A DNA stretch of 64,000 nucleotides from contig NC_019729.1 of assembly GCF_000317475.1 (NCBI RefSeq), positions 3,424,501 to 3,488,500 on the forward strand. Reading direction: 5' to 3'. This document shows, piece by piece, positions 1-9,522 of this stretch; position 1 is the stretch's first letter, and each line of letters opens with the position of its first letter. Source of the DNA: Oscillatoria nigro-viridis PCC 7112 (GTDB taxonomy: Bacteria; Cyanobacteriota; Cyanobacteriia; Cyanobacteriales; Microcoleaceae). The notes beneath the pieces were generated by a model. It was not told the DNA's origin and did no database searches. It saw nothing but the letters and a program-made list of their open reading frames with translations. Made by a program: the position numbers and the translations under genes.

Positions 1-123
1 AATGCTTTCCTAAAATTTTGCAGGTTGGCGGAGCGCAAACTGGTATGTTAACAGTCAACTGTTAACTACGGCTATTCTGGAGCATTTATGCCGAGAGTAA
101 ATACCAAACTGAGACGATCCCGG

Positions 124-462
124 CTATTCTCCCCCATCTAAAAGACACTCTTGATCCTCGCCGCCCTTCTGTGAGGATGCTTTGGCTTTAATCACCGCTT
201 CTCTAAAGCCTAAAACTAATAAAATATTGGCAAGTGTTAAGAATAGTTCCGCAGAACCGTGCAGCCAATCGACATTTGCTAGTGACTCGTTGTAGGCAAC
301 TTTTGCGTAAATTGCGGCGGGAATCGTCACCGCTACAAAAACGAGAGTCCCGTAAAACCCCATCAGAGCTAAACGGGGTGTTTTTCCCGATCGAGTCAAG
401 AACCAGAGAAATCCCAAGTAGGGAAATAGAGACAGAACAAATAAAGTTTCTTTGGAAATCAT
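124..462 (-). CDS. DUF3593 family small membrane protein
   Basis: A 112-residue protein that I recognise from its opening (MISKETLFVLSLFPYLGFLW) as the DUF3593 family of cyanobacteria and plastid-bearing eukaryotes. No biochemical role is established for the family. Three hydrophobic stretches are visible (about residues 5-22, 33-55 and 68-88), followed by a polar, charged tail, so it should be an integral membrane protein. In many cyanobacteria a DUF2499 gene lies beside it. None is visible upstream here, and the downstream side is cut by the window edge. Length and ATG start fit the family. Family assignment is from memory of the motif, not a search. Confidence 0.8.
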   Translation of the reverse strand: MISKETLFVLSLFPYLGFLWFLTRSGKTPRLALMGFYGTLVFVAVTIPAAIYAKVAYNESLANVDWLHGSAELFLTLANILLVLGFREAVIKAKASSQKGGEDQECLLDGGE

Positions 463-759
463 TAGTAATTGGTGAGCGACCAGATACTATGATAAATTAA
501 AAGCTCAAAAATTAGTGTGAATAATTTTTAACTTTTAATGTTGAGTTTTTAATATTTAATTCTACAGATGCACCCGTTTGTATCGAAATGCTATGGAATC
601 ACCCAATACCATAGCTCTTAACCCAAGCAGCAGCAGGTTTGCAGTATTCAAAACCCCTCACCCACGCCTAGACAAAACCCGTAACTTTTCCCCTAACACC
701 GTTTTTAGCACAACACATTTTTCACCCTGCCAGTCTGTTAATTGTCCATCACCCCAAAG

Positions 760-1410
760 CTATCCAGCAATTAGAAATAGAGAGGGTTCCAAAGTTTTTG
801 GTCTGTTCGGCATCAAGCAAGCATCGTTCAAAACCTCTAAATCCAAGCCGTTATTTCTATCTGCTGCCCTAATTTCCTTGAGCTTAGCATCAAAATCAAA
901 ACACGGCCCGCAATCCCAAACTTTTAGTTCCAACCGTCCGTTAAATACCCTAATTTCCAGTTGAACAGGAGTTTCTACTGGCAGATTTTTGTGAGCGTGG
1001 CGAACTGCATTAGTGAAACCTGCGGCCAACGCCAACTGAAACTTACACCAAACCTCATTGGGGAGCGATAAATCTTTCAACTGCTCAAACCACAACAAAA
1101 CTTTAGTTAAAGCATTCACATCTGTGTTGACTTGCAGGCTAATATGTTGAAAGCAAGTTTCATGCAGCTCTTCTTCCTGCTCTGTTTCAGTCTGCCAATC
1201 CCAGGTGTTTAATAAATTCATTAACCCATCTAAAACGCTAGCTTTTTTTATATTTTGGGAGCGATTGTGACCTTCTACTTCGTAAGTTTTGCTCAGCGAC
1301 AAACAGTTTCGATTGTCGAGAGTCCGGGTGTAACTGAGCTCGTCTGCAATCTGCCACATTAGTTTGATCCCCCTGCCGCTTTCTGCAAGTCGATCTATGC
1401 TGTTCGACAT
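760..1410 (-). CDS. Rearranged, probably inactive RsbW-like anti-sigma kinase protein
   Basis: The 216-residue product contains both halves of a cyanobacterial RsbW/SpoIIAB-type GHKL ATPase domain in swapped order. Residues about 10-45 (ESGRGIKLMWQIADELSYTR) match the C-terminal half with the G2 box. Residues about 90-175 (ISLQVNTDVNAL, then GFTNAVRHAHKN) match the N-terminal half with the N box. The N-box glutamate normally seen in LAEGFTNA is alanine (LAAGFTNA), and the G1 box DxGxG reads DCGPC. The last 40 residues resemble nothing I know. The ATG has an upstream GAGGA. Such proteins normally bind a sigma factor or phosphorylate a STAS antagonist. This one probably cannot phosphorylate. 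It may be a remnant of a tandem duplication, or a permuted binding protein. Confidence 0.6.
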   Translation of the reverse strand: MSNSIDRLAESGRGIKLMWQIADELSYTRTLDNRNCLSLSKTYEVEGHNRSQNIKKASVLDGLMNLLNTWDWQTETEQEEELHETCFQHISLQVNTDVNALTKVLLWFEQLKDLSLPNEVWCKFQLALAAGFTNAVRHAHKNLPVETPVQLEIRVFNGRLELKVWDCGPCFDFDAKLKEIRAADRNNGLDLEVLNDACLMPNRPKTLEPSLFLIAG

Positions 1411-2016
1411 CTATTTTCCTCGTCTGAAAGTATTAGCTGTACCCTATGTTCCCACCCGCCGAGACACGTGGTATTTTTTTGATACTTACTGGCTCGGTAT
1501 TATTTCGGGATCACACAAAAATGCTATCTTCTTTATAGAAGGCAGCGCATCAGCAATATGTCTTAAGAGTCTAAGCCAATTGGCTTATTTACCGATCGCC
1601 TGTACGGATAACGATCGCCCTCGGCAGCAAAATCCAACTGCATCTATTGCAAAACTTATCCGCTGTCGGAGTCGCTCACTTGCCGCAGCCGTCGCCAGAT
1701 CCAGAATCCCTGGCATTTAGCGCCTCGGGCCGATCGCCGTTCGCTGCAGGGGAGCCTTGATGTGCGGGCTTTCATCCCCAACGCCTAAGTAATATCCGTG
1801 AGCGCGATGGCTACGCCCCGGCTTACGCCTACGAACCTTACACCGTCGAGTCGCGTCCATCCACTAGACTAGGACTTACGCAAACAACCAAGTTTCTGCT
1901 CAGAATATTGGGTTTGACAGCGAGGAATTAACGAGGAAACCGGGTTTTTGGTCCCCCGCGCGTAAGTCCCGCAGACAAATCGGTGATGAAAGGCAGTTAC
2001 AGGACTTACCCCGACT
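1411..2016. other. Gene-free stretch with a palindromic repeat
   Basis: No convincing gene is seen. A perfect 10-bp inverted repeat, GGACTTACGC at 1872-1881 and GCGTAAGTCC at 1960-1969, encloses an AAACCGGGTTTTT core. The same core occurs in the element at 41086-41195 and near 43360, so this looks like a copy of a dispersed small repeat. Confidence 0.5.
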
Positions 2017-2760
2017 ATGACCAAAATCAAACTGAAAATTTTGACTGCAGCGATAATGTTACTCCCATTTTGCGCCGCACTTCCCTTGCCAGCTCAAAAT
2101 CTGTCTCTAGTCAAGCGGCTGCTAGAAACCAGAGGATGTCCCGGATGCGACTTATTTGGCGCTTCCTTGAGCCGTGCAGATTTGTTTGGCGCTTCCTTGA
2201 GCCGTGCCACTCTCAGCAGGGCCGACTTAGTTGATGCCGACTTGACTGCGGCTGACTTAATGGAAGCTAATTTAAACAACGCCAACATGAGAAACGCCTT
2301 TTTGGCTGACGCCGACCTCAGCAAAGCCGACATGAGCAGGGCCGACATCAGGGGAGCCAACTTAGAAAATGCCAACCTCAGCGAGAGTTTTCTGCGAGAC
2401 GCCTCCCTCCAGTTGGCTAACTTAAAATGCAGTAATTTGAGCGCAGCTAAACTAAGTAGAACCGACCTGAGAAATGCCGATTTAAGCGGTGCAAATCTCA
2501 GGGGTGCCGACCTCCAAGAAGCCGATTTAAGCGGTGCAAATCTCAGGGGTGCAGACCTGAGATCGGCCGACTTGAGGGATGCGAGATTGAACAAAGCTAA
2601 TCTTACAGATGCCAATCTCTGCGGTGCCCGGATGCCAAACCAAAAAACATCGCGGCGAGGCTGCGATGTTAAGAAAGAACAAGCTATAAGCACGAACAAT
2701 TACTGTAATTACTGCTATGCCTTGAATGACTGGTGGCTGAATGTATTAAGGTTCTACTAA
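2017..2760 (+). CDS. Exported pentapeptide-repeat protein
   Basis: A 247-residue protein beginning with a signal-peptide-like segment (basic MTKIKLK, a hydrophobic run, then a small-residue site near LPAQN at about residue 27). From about residue 45 to 210 it is built of A(D/N)Lxx pentapeptides, which fold as a right-handed quadrilateral beta helix. Two Cys-rich spots occur, at GCPGC before the repeats and at RRGCD after them. DNA-level duplications are visible: a roughly 30-nt unit repeated at 2157-2215 and a roughly 60-nt unit at 2476-2565. The C-terminal 35 residues are not repetitive. Function is unknown, and family members rarely reveal a role from sequence. No clear Shine-Dalgarno sequence precedes the ATG. 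Confidence 0.85.
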   Translation: MTKIKLKILTAAIMLLPFCAALPLPAQNLSLVKRLLETRGCPGCDLFGASLSRADLFGASLSRATLSRADLVDADLTAADLMEANLNNANMRNAFLADADLSKADMSRADIRGANLENANLSESFLRDASLQLANLKCSNLSAAKLSRTDLRNADLSGANLRGADLQEADLSGANLRGADLRSADLRDARLNKANLTDANLCGARMPNQKTSRRGCDVKKEQAISTNNYCNYCYALNDWWLNVLRFY

Positions 2761-2864
2761 GCAGTATCATCGGGATAAATGCTCTGCTTGAGATATGTAC
2801 AGTTAGAAGGGCGAGCCGGCGGTACAGATATCAAACTTAACCTGTTACCGCCAATAGCTTTTAT

Positions 2865-3851
2865 CTACTTTGAAGAACCTAAAAATTGGCTCAGTATTTG
2901 CAGATATTTTGCGCCCCCTATCTGTGCCACATTAGTGTGACCTCCATCAGGAACTATGTACAACTGTTTGGGTTCAGGTGCTGCATCAAACAGTTTTTTG
3001 CTCATTTGCGCTGGAACTACACTGTCAGCAGTGCCGTGAATAAATAGCACGGGCATTTGCAGGCGATCGACTTTTGAAAGAGAATCAAACCGCTGTGTCA
3101 GCAAAACATCGATCGGAAACATCCAAAACAGCCCTTTTTGGAAATTCACCATCGCCCGTGTCGAAGTAAAAGAGCCTTCTACGATTAACCCCGCCGCCTC
3201 CGGGTGACGCACGGCTAGATCGATCCCGATCGCCCCTCCCAAAGAATGACCGTAGATATAAATTTGATTCGGGTTAATCCCCCGCTGTTTCACCAAATAA
3301 TCCCAAGCAAGTTGAGCATCCTCATAAACCTGAGATTCACTCGGAAAATCGCCCTGGCTTTTTCCATAACCGCGATAATCCATCACAAACACCGACAAAC
3401 CTAACCGATGAAATCGATGAGCGTGTTCGACATTTGATCCCACATTTGAAGCATTGCCGTGCAGATACAAAACTACCTTCCCCAGCCCCCCCTTGTTAAG
3501 GGCGGGAACCCCAGCGATGGCCCGTTTGTCACTTTGGGGCGGAGCCAGAAACGACTCCCCCTTTCTTGCTCCACCCCTTGCTAAGGGGGGGCGGTGGGGA
3601 TTTTCCGAGGCAGGGATCCACCACCCGTGCACGCTTTCCACCGCGCCTGTTTTAGTTGAAATTGGCAGCCAAACATCTTGATATTTCAACTGAAAATCAT
3701 CTGGCGTAGTTTCGATCGCCCGCGCGGGAAAAAAGATAAACTTACCTTGCGCTACAAATAGGAATACACAAGCAGCAGAATAAGCAACGGCCAAAACTAT
3801 CCCAAAAGCTATTAGCGATTTAGACAAAAGGAATACTTGCAAATTGTTCAT
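2865..3851 (-). CDS. Alpha/beta hydrolase (bem46/YfhR-like) with an in-frame repeat insert
   Basis: A 328-residue protein with an N-terminal membrane anchor (about residues 10-32) and a serine-hydrolase domain. Visible motifs are the oxyanion-hole segment YLHGNAS, the nucleophile elbow GHSLGG (Ser203), the acid in HGTADSVVP and a histidine in PDGGHTN. The fold matches membrane-anchored BEM46/YfhR-type hydrolases, whose substrate is unknown. Between about residues 77 and 122 sits a Pro/Gly/Arg-rich segment encoded by CCCC/GGGG palindromic DNA (about 3475-3620) of the kind usually found between genes. It lies just before the first core strand and keeps the frame. Length exceeds the usual 270-290 residues by about the insert. 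Confidence 0.85.
   Translation of the reverse strand: MNNLQVFLLSKSLIAFGIVLAVAYSAACVFLFVAQGKFIFFPARAIETTPDDFQLKYQDVWLPISTKTGAVESVHGWWIPASENPHRPPLARGGARKGESFLAPPQSDKRAIAGVPALNKGGLGKVVLYLHGNASNVGSNVEHAHRFHRLGLSVFVMDYRGYGKSQGDFPSESQVYEDAQLAWDYLVKQRGINPNQIYIYGHSLGGAIGIDLAVRHPEAAGLIVEGSFTSTRAMVNFQKGLFWMFPIDVLLTQRFDSLSKVDRLQMPVLFIHGTADSVVPAQMSKKLFDAAPEPKQLYIVPDGGHTNVAQIGGAKYLQILSQFLGSSK
3475..3620. repeat. Palindromic repeat inside the hydrolase gene
   Basis: GC-rich sequence with C-runs and G-runs able to pair (cccccc at 3485-3490 and ggggggg near 3585) interrupts the hydrolase reading frame without breaking it. It resembles dispersed intergenic palindromes of cyanobacteria. The boundaries are approximate because no uninterrupted homologue is available here. 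Confidence 0.5.
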
Positions 3852-3969
3852 AGATAGAGCACGCGGGAAATTAGAGATCGCTCAAAAGCTAATGGCAAAT
3901 GATTAATTCAGACAATTAGCCAAGATCGATTACTAACTTCCGCCGCCTTATTCCGCCGATTTTCAAAAA

Positions 3970-5430
3970 TTAATGCAATTCGGGGTGGTGTAAGTGCCAA
4001 TTCGTAGACTGTTCGTAAGCGTGAGCCACCTGAAACAACCGAGATTCTTGCAAAACATTACCAATCAGTTGTATACCCACGGGCAGTCCTTTATCGTCAA
4101 ATCCGCAGGGCAAACTCAAAGCTGGCAAACCAGCAAGATTCACCGGAATAGTCATCAAATCTGACAAATACATACTCAGGGGATCGTTGAATTTTTCGCC
4201 TGCCTTAAATGCGGTAGTAGGAGCAGTGGGACAGACTAAAACATCAACTTGAGAAAAAGCTTTTTCAAAGTCTTCTTTAATCAAAGTCCGAACTTTTTGA
4301 GCTTTTAGATAATAGGCATCGTAATATCCCGCCGACAATACGTAAGTGCCGATCGCAATCCGGCGTTTAACTTCCGCACCGAACCCCTGAGAGCGGGTTT
4401 TGGCATACATATCCAAAAGATTATCGGGGTCTGGAGACCGGAAACCGTACTTGACTCCATCATATCGCGCCAAATTTGCCGAAGCTTCCGAGGGAGCAAT
4501 TATGTAGTAAGTGGGCAAACCGTAGCGGAACCGGGGACAAGAAATGACTTGAATTTCTGCGCCCAATTGTTGAAATTGCTCGATCGCCTTAGTAACAGCG
4601 TCTTTAACCCCCGAGTCCAGCCCTACACCAAAAGTTTCTTTAATTACACCAATTCTAATCTGACCCTTCGGTCGCAAACTGGGTCTTAAAGCTTGAGCGT
4701 AGTCAGGAATTGGGACATTAAGACTCGTGGAATCTCTCGGATCGTAACCGGCGATCGCCCCCAACAAAATCGCCGAATCCTCAACCGTCCGGCCAAAGGG
4801 CCCGATTTGATCGAGAGAAGAAGCATAGGCCACCAAACCGTAGCGAGAAACCAACCCATAAGTCGGTTTCAGCCCCACCAACCCGCAAAAAGCAGCAGGT
4901 TGGCGGATTGAGCCCCCAGTATCCGAACCCAAACTCACGACGCATTCTCCCGAGGCCACTGCTGCGGCAGAACCGCCAGAAGACCCTCCGGGCACGCGCT
5001 CCAAGTCCCAAGGATTCGCGGTAACTTGATAGGCAGAAGTTTCCGTCGAGCTCCCCATTGCAAACTCGTCCATATTCGCCTTACCCACAATCACCGCACC
5101 GGCTGCTTGGAGTTTGGAGACGACGGTGGCATCGTAGGGAGGAACAAAATTCTCTAAAATCCGAGAGGCGCAGGTTGTGGGAACGCCCTCGGTGCACATA
5201 TTATCTTTAACGGCGATCGGGATGCCGGCCAACAGGCCAATTTGCTCTCCGGCTGCGATTTGGGCATCCACTTGATGGGCCTGCGCCAATGCGCTGTCTG
5301 CCGTCACGCACAGAAAGCTTTTCAACTTCGGCTCTAGCTGGGTAATTCGGTCTAATGCTTCTTGAGTAATTTCCACAGCAGAGCGTTCTTTATTGACCAG
5401 TTGTCGGTGCAACTCGCGGATGGATGCCAT
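3970..5430 (-). CDS. gatA: Aspartyl/glutamyl-tRNA amidotransferase subunit A
   Basis: The 486-residue product is the glutaminase subunit of the GatCAB complex. It supplies ammonia from glutamine to convert Glu-tRNA(Gln), and in many bacteria Asp-tRNA(Asn), to the amidated form. The amidase signature is intact: Lys75 in AVKDNM, cis-Ser150 in PGGSSGGS and nucleophile Ser174 in [10 protein letters not shown]. The start MASIRELH is chosen because it fits the family N-terminus and has AAGG upstream. An in-frame ATG 81 nt further upstream would add unrelated residues. gatB and gatC are not in this window, so the genes are dispersed, as is usual in cyanobacteria. Confidence 0.97.
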   Translation of the reverse strand: MASIRELHRQLVNKERSAVEITQEALDRITQLEPKLKSFLCVTADSALAQAHQVDAQIAAGEQIGLLAGIPIAVKDNMCTEGVPTTCASRILENFVPPYDATVVSKLQAAGAVIVGKANMDEFAMGSSTETSAYQVTANPWDLERVPGGSSGGSAAAVASGECVVSLGSDTGGSIRQPAAFCGLVGLKPTYGLVSRYGLVAYASSLDQIGPFGRTVEDSAILLGAIAGYDPRDSTSLNVPIPDYAQALRPSLRPKGQIRIGVIKETFGVGLDSGVKDAVTKAIEQFQQLGAEIQVISCPRFRYGLPTYYIIAPSEASANLARYDGVKYGFRSPDPDNLLDMYAKTRSQGFGAEVKRRIAIGTYVLSAGYYDAYYLKAQKVRTLIKEDFEKAFSQVDVLVCPTAPTTAFKAGEKFNDPLSMYLSDLMTIPVNLAGLPALSLPCGFDDKGLPVGIQLIGNVLQESRLFQVAHAYEQSTNWHLHHPELH

Positions 5431-6669
5431 GCTCGTACCTTTATTATTTCTACTTTGAGACAATACAGTTAATATAGCTGGCAATTGTACCTGCTTACAG
5501 CCCGAAGGCAAAGTCTGCTATTTTTGTGGCGAAAGTTCGATCGCGCGATCGGTCATTTTATATACAATACATTAAATTCCCAAAAACCCACCGGACACAA
5601 AATAGCGATCGAGTTTTTTACCTAATCTTTTAAAAAACCAAGAATGCAACTGTATCAGGACTGATGCAAAAAGTAGTTTGACGCGAGATTTATATGAGTA
5701 AGGGGTAAGGTGTGCAATGCCGCCCCTACATAATTAGGTTCTGCCTCCAAGAATGTGTATACAAGATCGCAATCATTAGGAAAGCAGTCATTCCCAATTC
5801 TGTAATCTAAATTCTAAAATATTATCACCCAGATTCTCTTCGAGGCAACCCAGGATTTATGGTAGAAAAAGATGGCATGAAAATCAAATAATCCAGATTG
5901 CAACTGCTTTGTTTCGGAAAATATATTCACATACAACAAAATATTTTATTGTCATAAGTCACCAATCTTGTGAGATTTAATTATTTTCAAAAGCCTACTT
6001 AAAAGCATCTGAAGCTGATGTTTTACGAGAGCGATCGCCTCCCGATCCTCCATAAAATAATGAATTGAAAATAGAAACTTAGGACAAATAAAATATAAGA
6101 TTATGGCTGCACATTCCCTAATTACTATGGTCAGATTATGAAGAGGATTTTTTTAGTCAAAAATGACTGAAAGTTATCAGTCATCCGAGTGAATTAATGG
6201 CCGCTGCGCGATCGAAGAAAATAGCGATCGACCTTTTCCGATCCACGCCCATTCTGCCAGAGGTCAATCGATTTTAGATTTTAGATTTTAGATTTTAGAT
6301 TTTAGATTTTAGATTTGAAGCATTGACTTGCGCGAGATAAATACGTTCGGCTCTTTATCGGATACAGGTTTTTTATTTCTGGACGGATGAATCCGGGGGC
6401 TTGTATCGTGGATGCTGGATTGTCAAAAAGCCTGTCAGAAATCTGGGGTTCACAAAAAAGCTCGAAACACTCACCGCCACGCCGAGGTCTTTTGTTGCGC
6501 GCACCTGCAAAAAAACAGCAGTCCTTCCTCAAGTGCGAGTAGCTGCGTGCATCTGGGGTAAAAAAAGCTACTTATTTGCCCGAACGATCCCCAGGAAAAT
6601 AATTTCATCCGGAATTATCCCCAAAACCCAAGATATATGCTAAGAAGTTCCCGATGCCCCGTTGGAGGA
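5431..6669. other. Repeat-containing gap upstream of gatA
   Basis: About 1.2 kb, AT-rich, with HIP1-like GCGATCGC sites, a TTTTAGA heptamer array at 6270-6316 and no open frame that resembles a known protein. Short frames at 6302-6532 (minus) and 6401-6643 (plus) overlap each other and have no recognisable features. Confidence 0.5.
6270..6316. repeat. TTTTAGA heptanucleotide tandem array
   Basis: About six and a half uninterrupted copies of the heptamer TTTTAGA. Because seven is not a multiple of three, the array holds TAG in every forward frame and TAA in every reverse frame. Confidence 0.9.
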
Positions 6670-7125
6670 ATGCCACCTAAAGCTCACTTAGAATCCCACC
6701 TGACGGCAGAGGAACTCAAAATTCGCTACCGGCAGGCACAAAACACCACAGAGTCGCGCCGCTGGCACTTGCTGCTGTTAGTTTCCCGAAATTGGACTAT
6801 CAAACAAGCAGCCCAAGTCGTAGGCCTCAACTACGACTACGCCAAAGAAATTGTCCAGCGCTACAACCGAGAAGGGCCTAACTCTGTCAGGAACCGCAGC
6901 GGAGACCGCCAGCCCCCTCCTGCGAAATCCTTGCTGAATCCTGAACAGCAAGAAGAACTGCGACAAGCGCTGCAAGGATCTGCCCCCGACGGCGGAGACT
7001 GGACAGGCCCCAAAGTCGCTCGCTGGATTGCCGAAAAGATTGGTAGCGATCATGTCTGGCCCCAACGCGGCTGGGATTACCTCAAGCGGTTGGGTGCTGA
7101 CTGGCGACGGCGGCGCAGAAAGTAG
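6670..7125 (+). CDS. Orphan IS630-type winged helix-turn-helix protein
   Basis: A 151-residue protein matching the N-terminal DNA-binding half of cyanobacterial IS630-family transposases: a helix-turn-helix around WTIKQAAQVVGLNYDYAKEI, a basic linker, then a second winged segment ending at GWDYLKRL. It stops at an Arg/Lys-rich tail (RRRRRK). No DDE catalytic domain follows in any frame up to 7300. It could be a transposase fragment or a domesticated DNA-binding protein. The ATG at 6670 fits the family start. GGAGGA lies unusually close to it, and an upstream ATG at 6637 is possible. Confidence 0.7.
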   Translation: MPPKAHLESHLTAEELKIRYRQAQNTTESRRWHLLLLVSRNWTIKQAAQVVGLNYDYAKEIVQRYNREGPNSVRNRSGDRQPPPAKSLLNPEQQEELRQALQGSAPDGGDWTGPKVARWIAEKIGSDHVWPQRGWDYLKRLGADWRRRRRK

Positions 7126-7243
7126 ATAGTTCGCAATATTTAGAGGGGGTTGATTGCCTTCGTGCGATCGCTCCCTTTATTTTAGTTATCTTGCTGCGAT
7201 CTAACTTTCCGATTTCACATTGTAGATTGTAGATTTGTTCTGT

Positions 7244-7276
7244 AATCTAAAATCTAAAATCTAAAATCTAAAATCG
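7244..7276. repeat. AATCTAA heptanucleotide array
   Basis: About four and a half copies of the reverse-complement form of the TTTTAGA heptamer, directly upstream of the serine hydrolase gene. Confidence 0.85.
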
Positions 7277-7335
7277 TTTGACTGATGTAACAATAGCTGC
7301 TTATATAGAATTTGGTTGTGTTGAGGATGTTAAAT

Positions 7336-8637
7336 ATGCCAGAGATCGGGCGTTTTTTGTCGATCGCCAACAAGATGGCGGCAGTAGTAGCCGGCATCGG
7401 ACTGGTTCAGATGTTAACCATCGCAAGTTCATTCTCTCAATCATCTAACCCGCGTTCCTTAGACGAACTCTACAAAATTCGCGATCGGCTAGTCACCGAA
7501 TTAGAACAACCCCCCTCTCCCTCCCCAGAACCAACCCTGCTCTCCCGCTTAGTTCCCGTCGCCACAAATCCTCAAGAACAAGTGCTACAGCAGTTGCAAG
7601 CGGTGGAAGCTCAAATATTAGTAGAACAGAGGGCTAACGACAACTTACAGCAAGCAGTCCGTTTAGCCAACAGAGCCGTAGAAACTCAACGGCAGCAAAA
7701 TAAGTCGATCGAATCTTCACAGAAAACTCAATTTTTGTGGCATCAGGCCCTCAACAACTTGCAGGAAGTTCCTCAAAATTCATTTTTAGCTTCCCTCACT
7801 GCCTCAAAAGCTCAAGAATACCGGGAAAATTTAACAGCAGCAACCTTTCAACTGCAGCAAGCAAAATCTAATTTTTTGGCTGCGGTTGCCCGGGAAAGCG
7901 GTTTGTCGGATCGAGCTTCGATCGGCATTTGCCACCTCTCTAGAGAATGCGTAAACCTCCGGGGCGATGTGCCTCCTGTCAGTCCGGCCAGCTTAATTAA
8001 ATTGCCGATTGCTGTCGCCCTGATGCAAAAAGTGGAAAAAGAGAAAATAAGTTTGAACAAGGAAGTATTTGTCAATAGCGGTAATTTTACCGAAGACTCA
8101 TCGACGCAGATTTTGTCCCCTAAAAATTACCCGCTACAGCTACTGTTAGAAGAAATGATCGATCGCAGCAGCAATACCGCCACCAATCAACTTATTGATT
8201 ATTTGGGTTCCGATTACATCAATCAATTCTTAGAAAATCGCGGCTACCAAGTCACCCGCGTCAACTTCAAATTAATGGGGGAAAAGATTATGCCCGCCAA
8301 CCCCGGTTCCGGCCCCAACCGATTGACTGCTAACGAACTCACCGAAATGATGGTGCAAATTTACAATGGCGAAACACCTGGTGCTAAACTGTTAATAGAA
8401 ACTCTCAACGGTCAGTACGATCGCGCTCTGGGATTTGCCGCCTTGCAAGGAACTAAAGCTCAGTGGTTGGGCGAAAAAACCGGCCAAAATTCCCTGGTTC
8501 TGGGCACAACTTTAGCAATGAGCATTGACGGCGAAGCCTATGTAATGACTGTGATTGACCCCGGCAGCGGCGATCTGCAAATGCGCCAGTCTATTTCTAA
8601 AATTGCCGATTACATTGTCCGAAACCCCAGCTTTTAA
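7336..8637 (+). CDS. Class A beta-lactamase-fold serine hydrolase, membrane-anchored
   Basis: A 433-residue protein with an N-terminal membrane segment or uncleaved signal (about residues 11-33), an alpha-helical, Gln/Glu-rich coiled-coil-like region (about 40-200) and a C-terminal beta-lactamase2-type domain. The SxxK motif is SLIK (Ser219, Lys222), an SxN-type motif is present as RSSNTATN, and KTG is intact (GEKTG). The omega-loop glutamate of true class A enzymes is not evident: the region reads ANPGSGPNRLTANEL. A penicillin-binding or DD-peptidase-like role is therefore more likely than beta-lactam hydrolysis. The start ATG at 7336 is chosen for GAGG nine bases upstream. It ends 54 nt before the next hydrolase gene, suggesting co-transcription. 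Confidence 0.85.
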   Translation: MPEIGRFLSIANKMAAVVAGIGLVQMLTIASSFSQSSNPRSLDELYKIRDRLVTELEQPPSPSPEPTLLSRLVPVATNPQEQVLQQLQAVEAQILVEQRANDNLQQAVRLANRAVETQRQQNKSIESSQKTQFLWHQALNNLQEVPQNSFLASLTASKAQEYRENLTAATFQLQQAKSNFLAAVARESGLSDRASIGICHLSRECVNLRGDVPPVSPASLIKLPIAVALMQKVEKEKISLNKEVFVNSGNFTEDSSTQILSPKNYPLQLLLEEMIDRSSNTATNQLIDYLGSDYINQFLENRGYQVTRVNFKLMGEKIMPANPGSGPNRLTANELTEMMVQIYNGETPGAKLLIETLNGQYDRALGFAALQGTKAQWLGEKTGQNSLVLGTTLAMSIDGEAYVMTVIDPGSGDLQMRQSISKIADYIVRNPSF

Positions 8638-8691
8638 CGGTTGGAATATACAATTTATAGCGGGGACAACGCACCGCCCCAACAGTTAAAA

Positions 8692-9522
8692 ATGCCGCAT
8701 CAACAACTCAGTGTTTCCGTCAAAGGCAAAGGATTTCCCATCCTCTGCTTGCACGGCCATCCAGGTTCCGGCGATTGTATGTCGGTATTCACAGAACACC
8801 TATCAAAACGCTTCCAGACGATCGCCCCAGACTTGCGCGGATACGGCAACAGCCGCACCTCTGTTCCCTTTGAAATGACCGACCACCTCCTCGATTTAGA
8901 AGCACTTTTAGACAGATTAGGAGTCGATCGGTGTTTGGCGATCGGATGGTCTTTGGGAGGGATTTTAGCCCTGGAATTAGCCATGAAATATCCCCAGCGA
9001 GTCACCGGTTTGATTCTACTTGCCTCCGCAGCCAAACCGCGAGGAAGTCACCCTCCCATCTCTTGGCAAGATAACCTTTACACCGGTATAGCCGGAATTA
9101 TCAATTGGGCGATACCCGGTTGGCAGTGGAATATTGATACTTTTGCTAGGCGATCGCTCTTTCGCTACTTGATACAGCAGCATACAGCCACCCCTTACCG
9201 CTACTTAGCAGAGGCAGGTACCCCCGCCTACCTCAAGACTTCCAACACGGCCACCAAGGCTTTAAATACCGCTCTGAGGGCCGGATACAACCGATTGCTG
9301 CACCTGGGCGACATTGAATGTCCCAGCTTGGTACTCGCCGGAGAGGCCGATCGGCACATCACCTCAGCATCCAGTTTAGAAACCGCCCGCCACCTCCACG
9401 ATTGTCAGTGGCAGTGCTATCCAAATACAGCCCACTTATTCCCTTGGGAAATTCCCGATCGGGTAATCGCAGACATCGATCGCTGGATTGAGAGTCACCC
9501 CGAAGCAGTTGGCAATTGCTAG
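8692..9522 (+). CDS. Alpha/beta hydrolase
   Basis: A 276-residue alpha/beta hydrolase-fold protein. The oxyanion region is LCLHGHPGSG, the nucleophile elbow is GWSLGG (Ser87), the acid is likely the Asp in AGEADRHI, and the histidine is in NTAHLFPWE. The cap region (about residues 125-195) is helical and aromatic-rich. Substrate cannot be read from the sequence. Haloperoxidase-like and epoxide-hydrolase-like members share this layout. The start MPHQQLSV is the first ATG and lies 54 nt after the serine hydrolase stop, so the two genes are probably in one operon. A TTG at 8641 would add 17 unsupported residues. Confidence 0.85.
   Translation: MPHQQLSVSVKGKGFPILCLHGHPGSGDCMSVFTEHLSKRFQTIAPDLRGYGNSRTSVPFEMTDHLLDLEALLDRLGVDRCLAIGWSLGGILALELAMKYPQRVTGLILLASAAKPRGSHPPISWQDNLYTGIAGIINWAIPGWQWNIDTFARRSLFRYLIQQHTATPYRYLAEAGTPAYLKTSNTATKALNTALRAGYNRLLHLGDIECPSLVLAGEADRHITSASSLETARHLHDCQWQCYPNTAHLFPWEIPDRVIADIDRWIESHPEAVGNC

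Noticed and set aside
578-964. 128-residue plus-strand frame
   Set aside because: It lies opposite the RsbW-like gene, has no family features and is explained as its shadow.
5431-5511. Extended N-terminus of GatA
   Set aside because: The added 27 residues do not resemble the family, and the internal ATG has AAGG upstream.
6401-6643. 80-residue plus-strand frame before the HTH gene
   Set aside because: No motif, overlaps an opposite-strand frame and has repeat-derived sequence.
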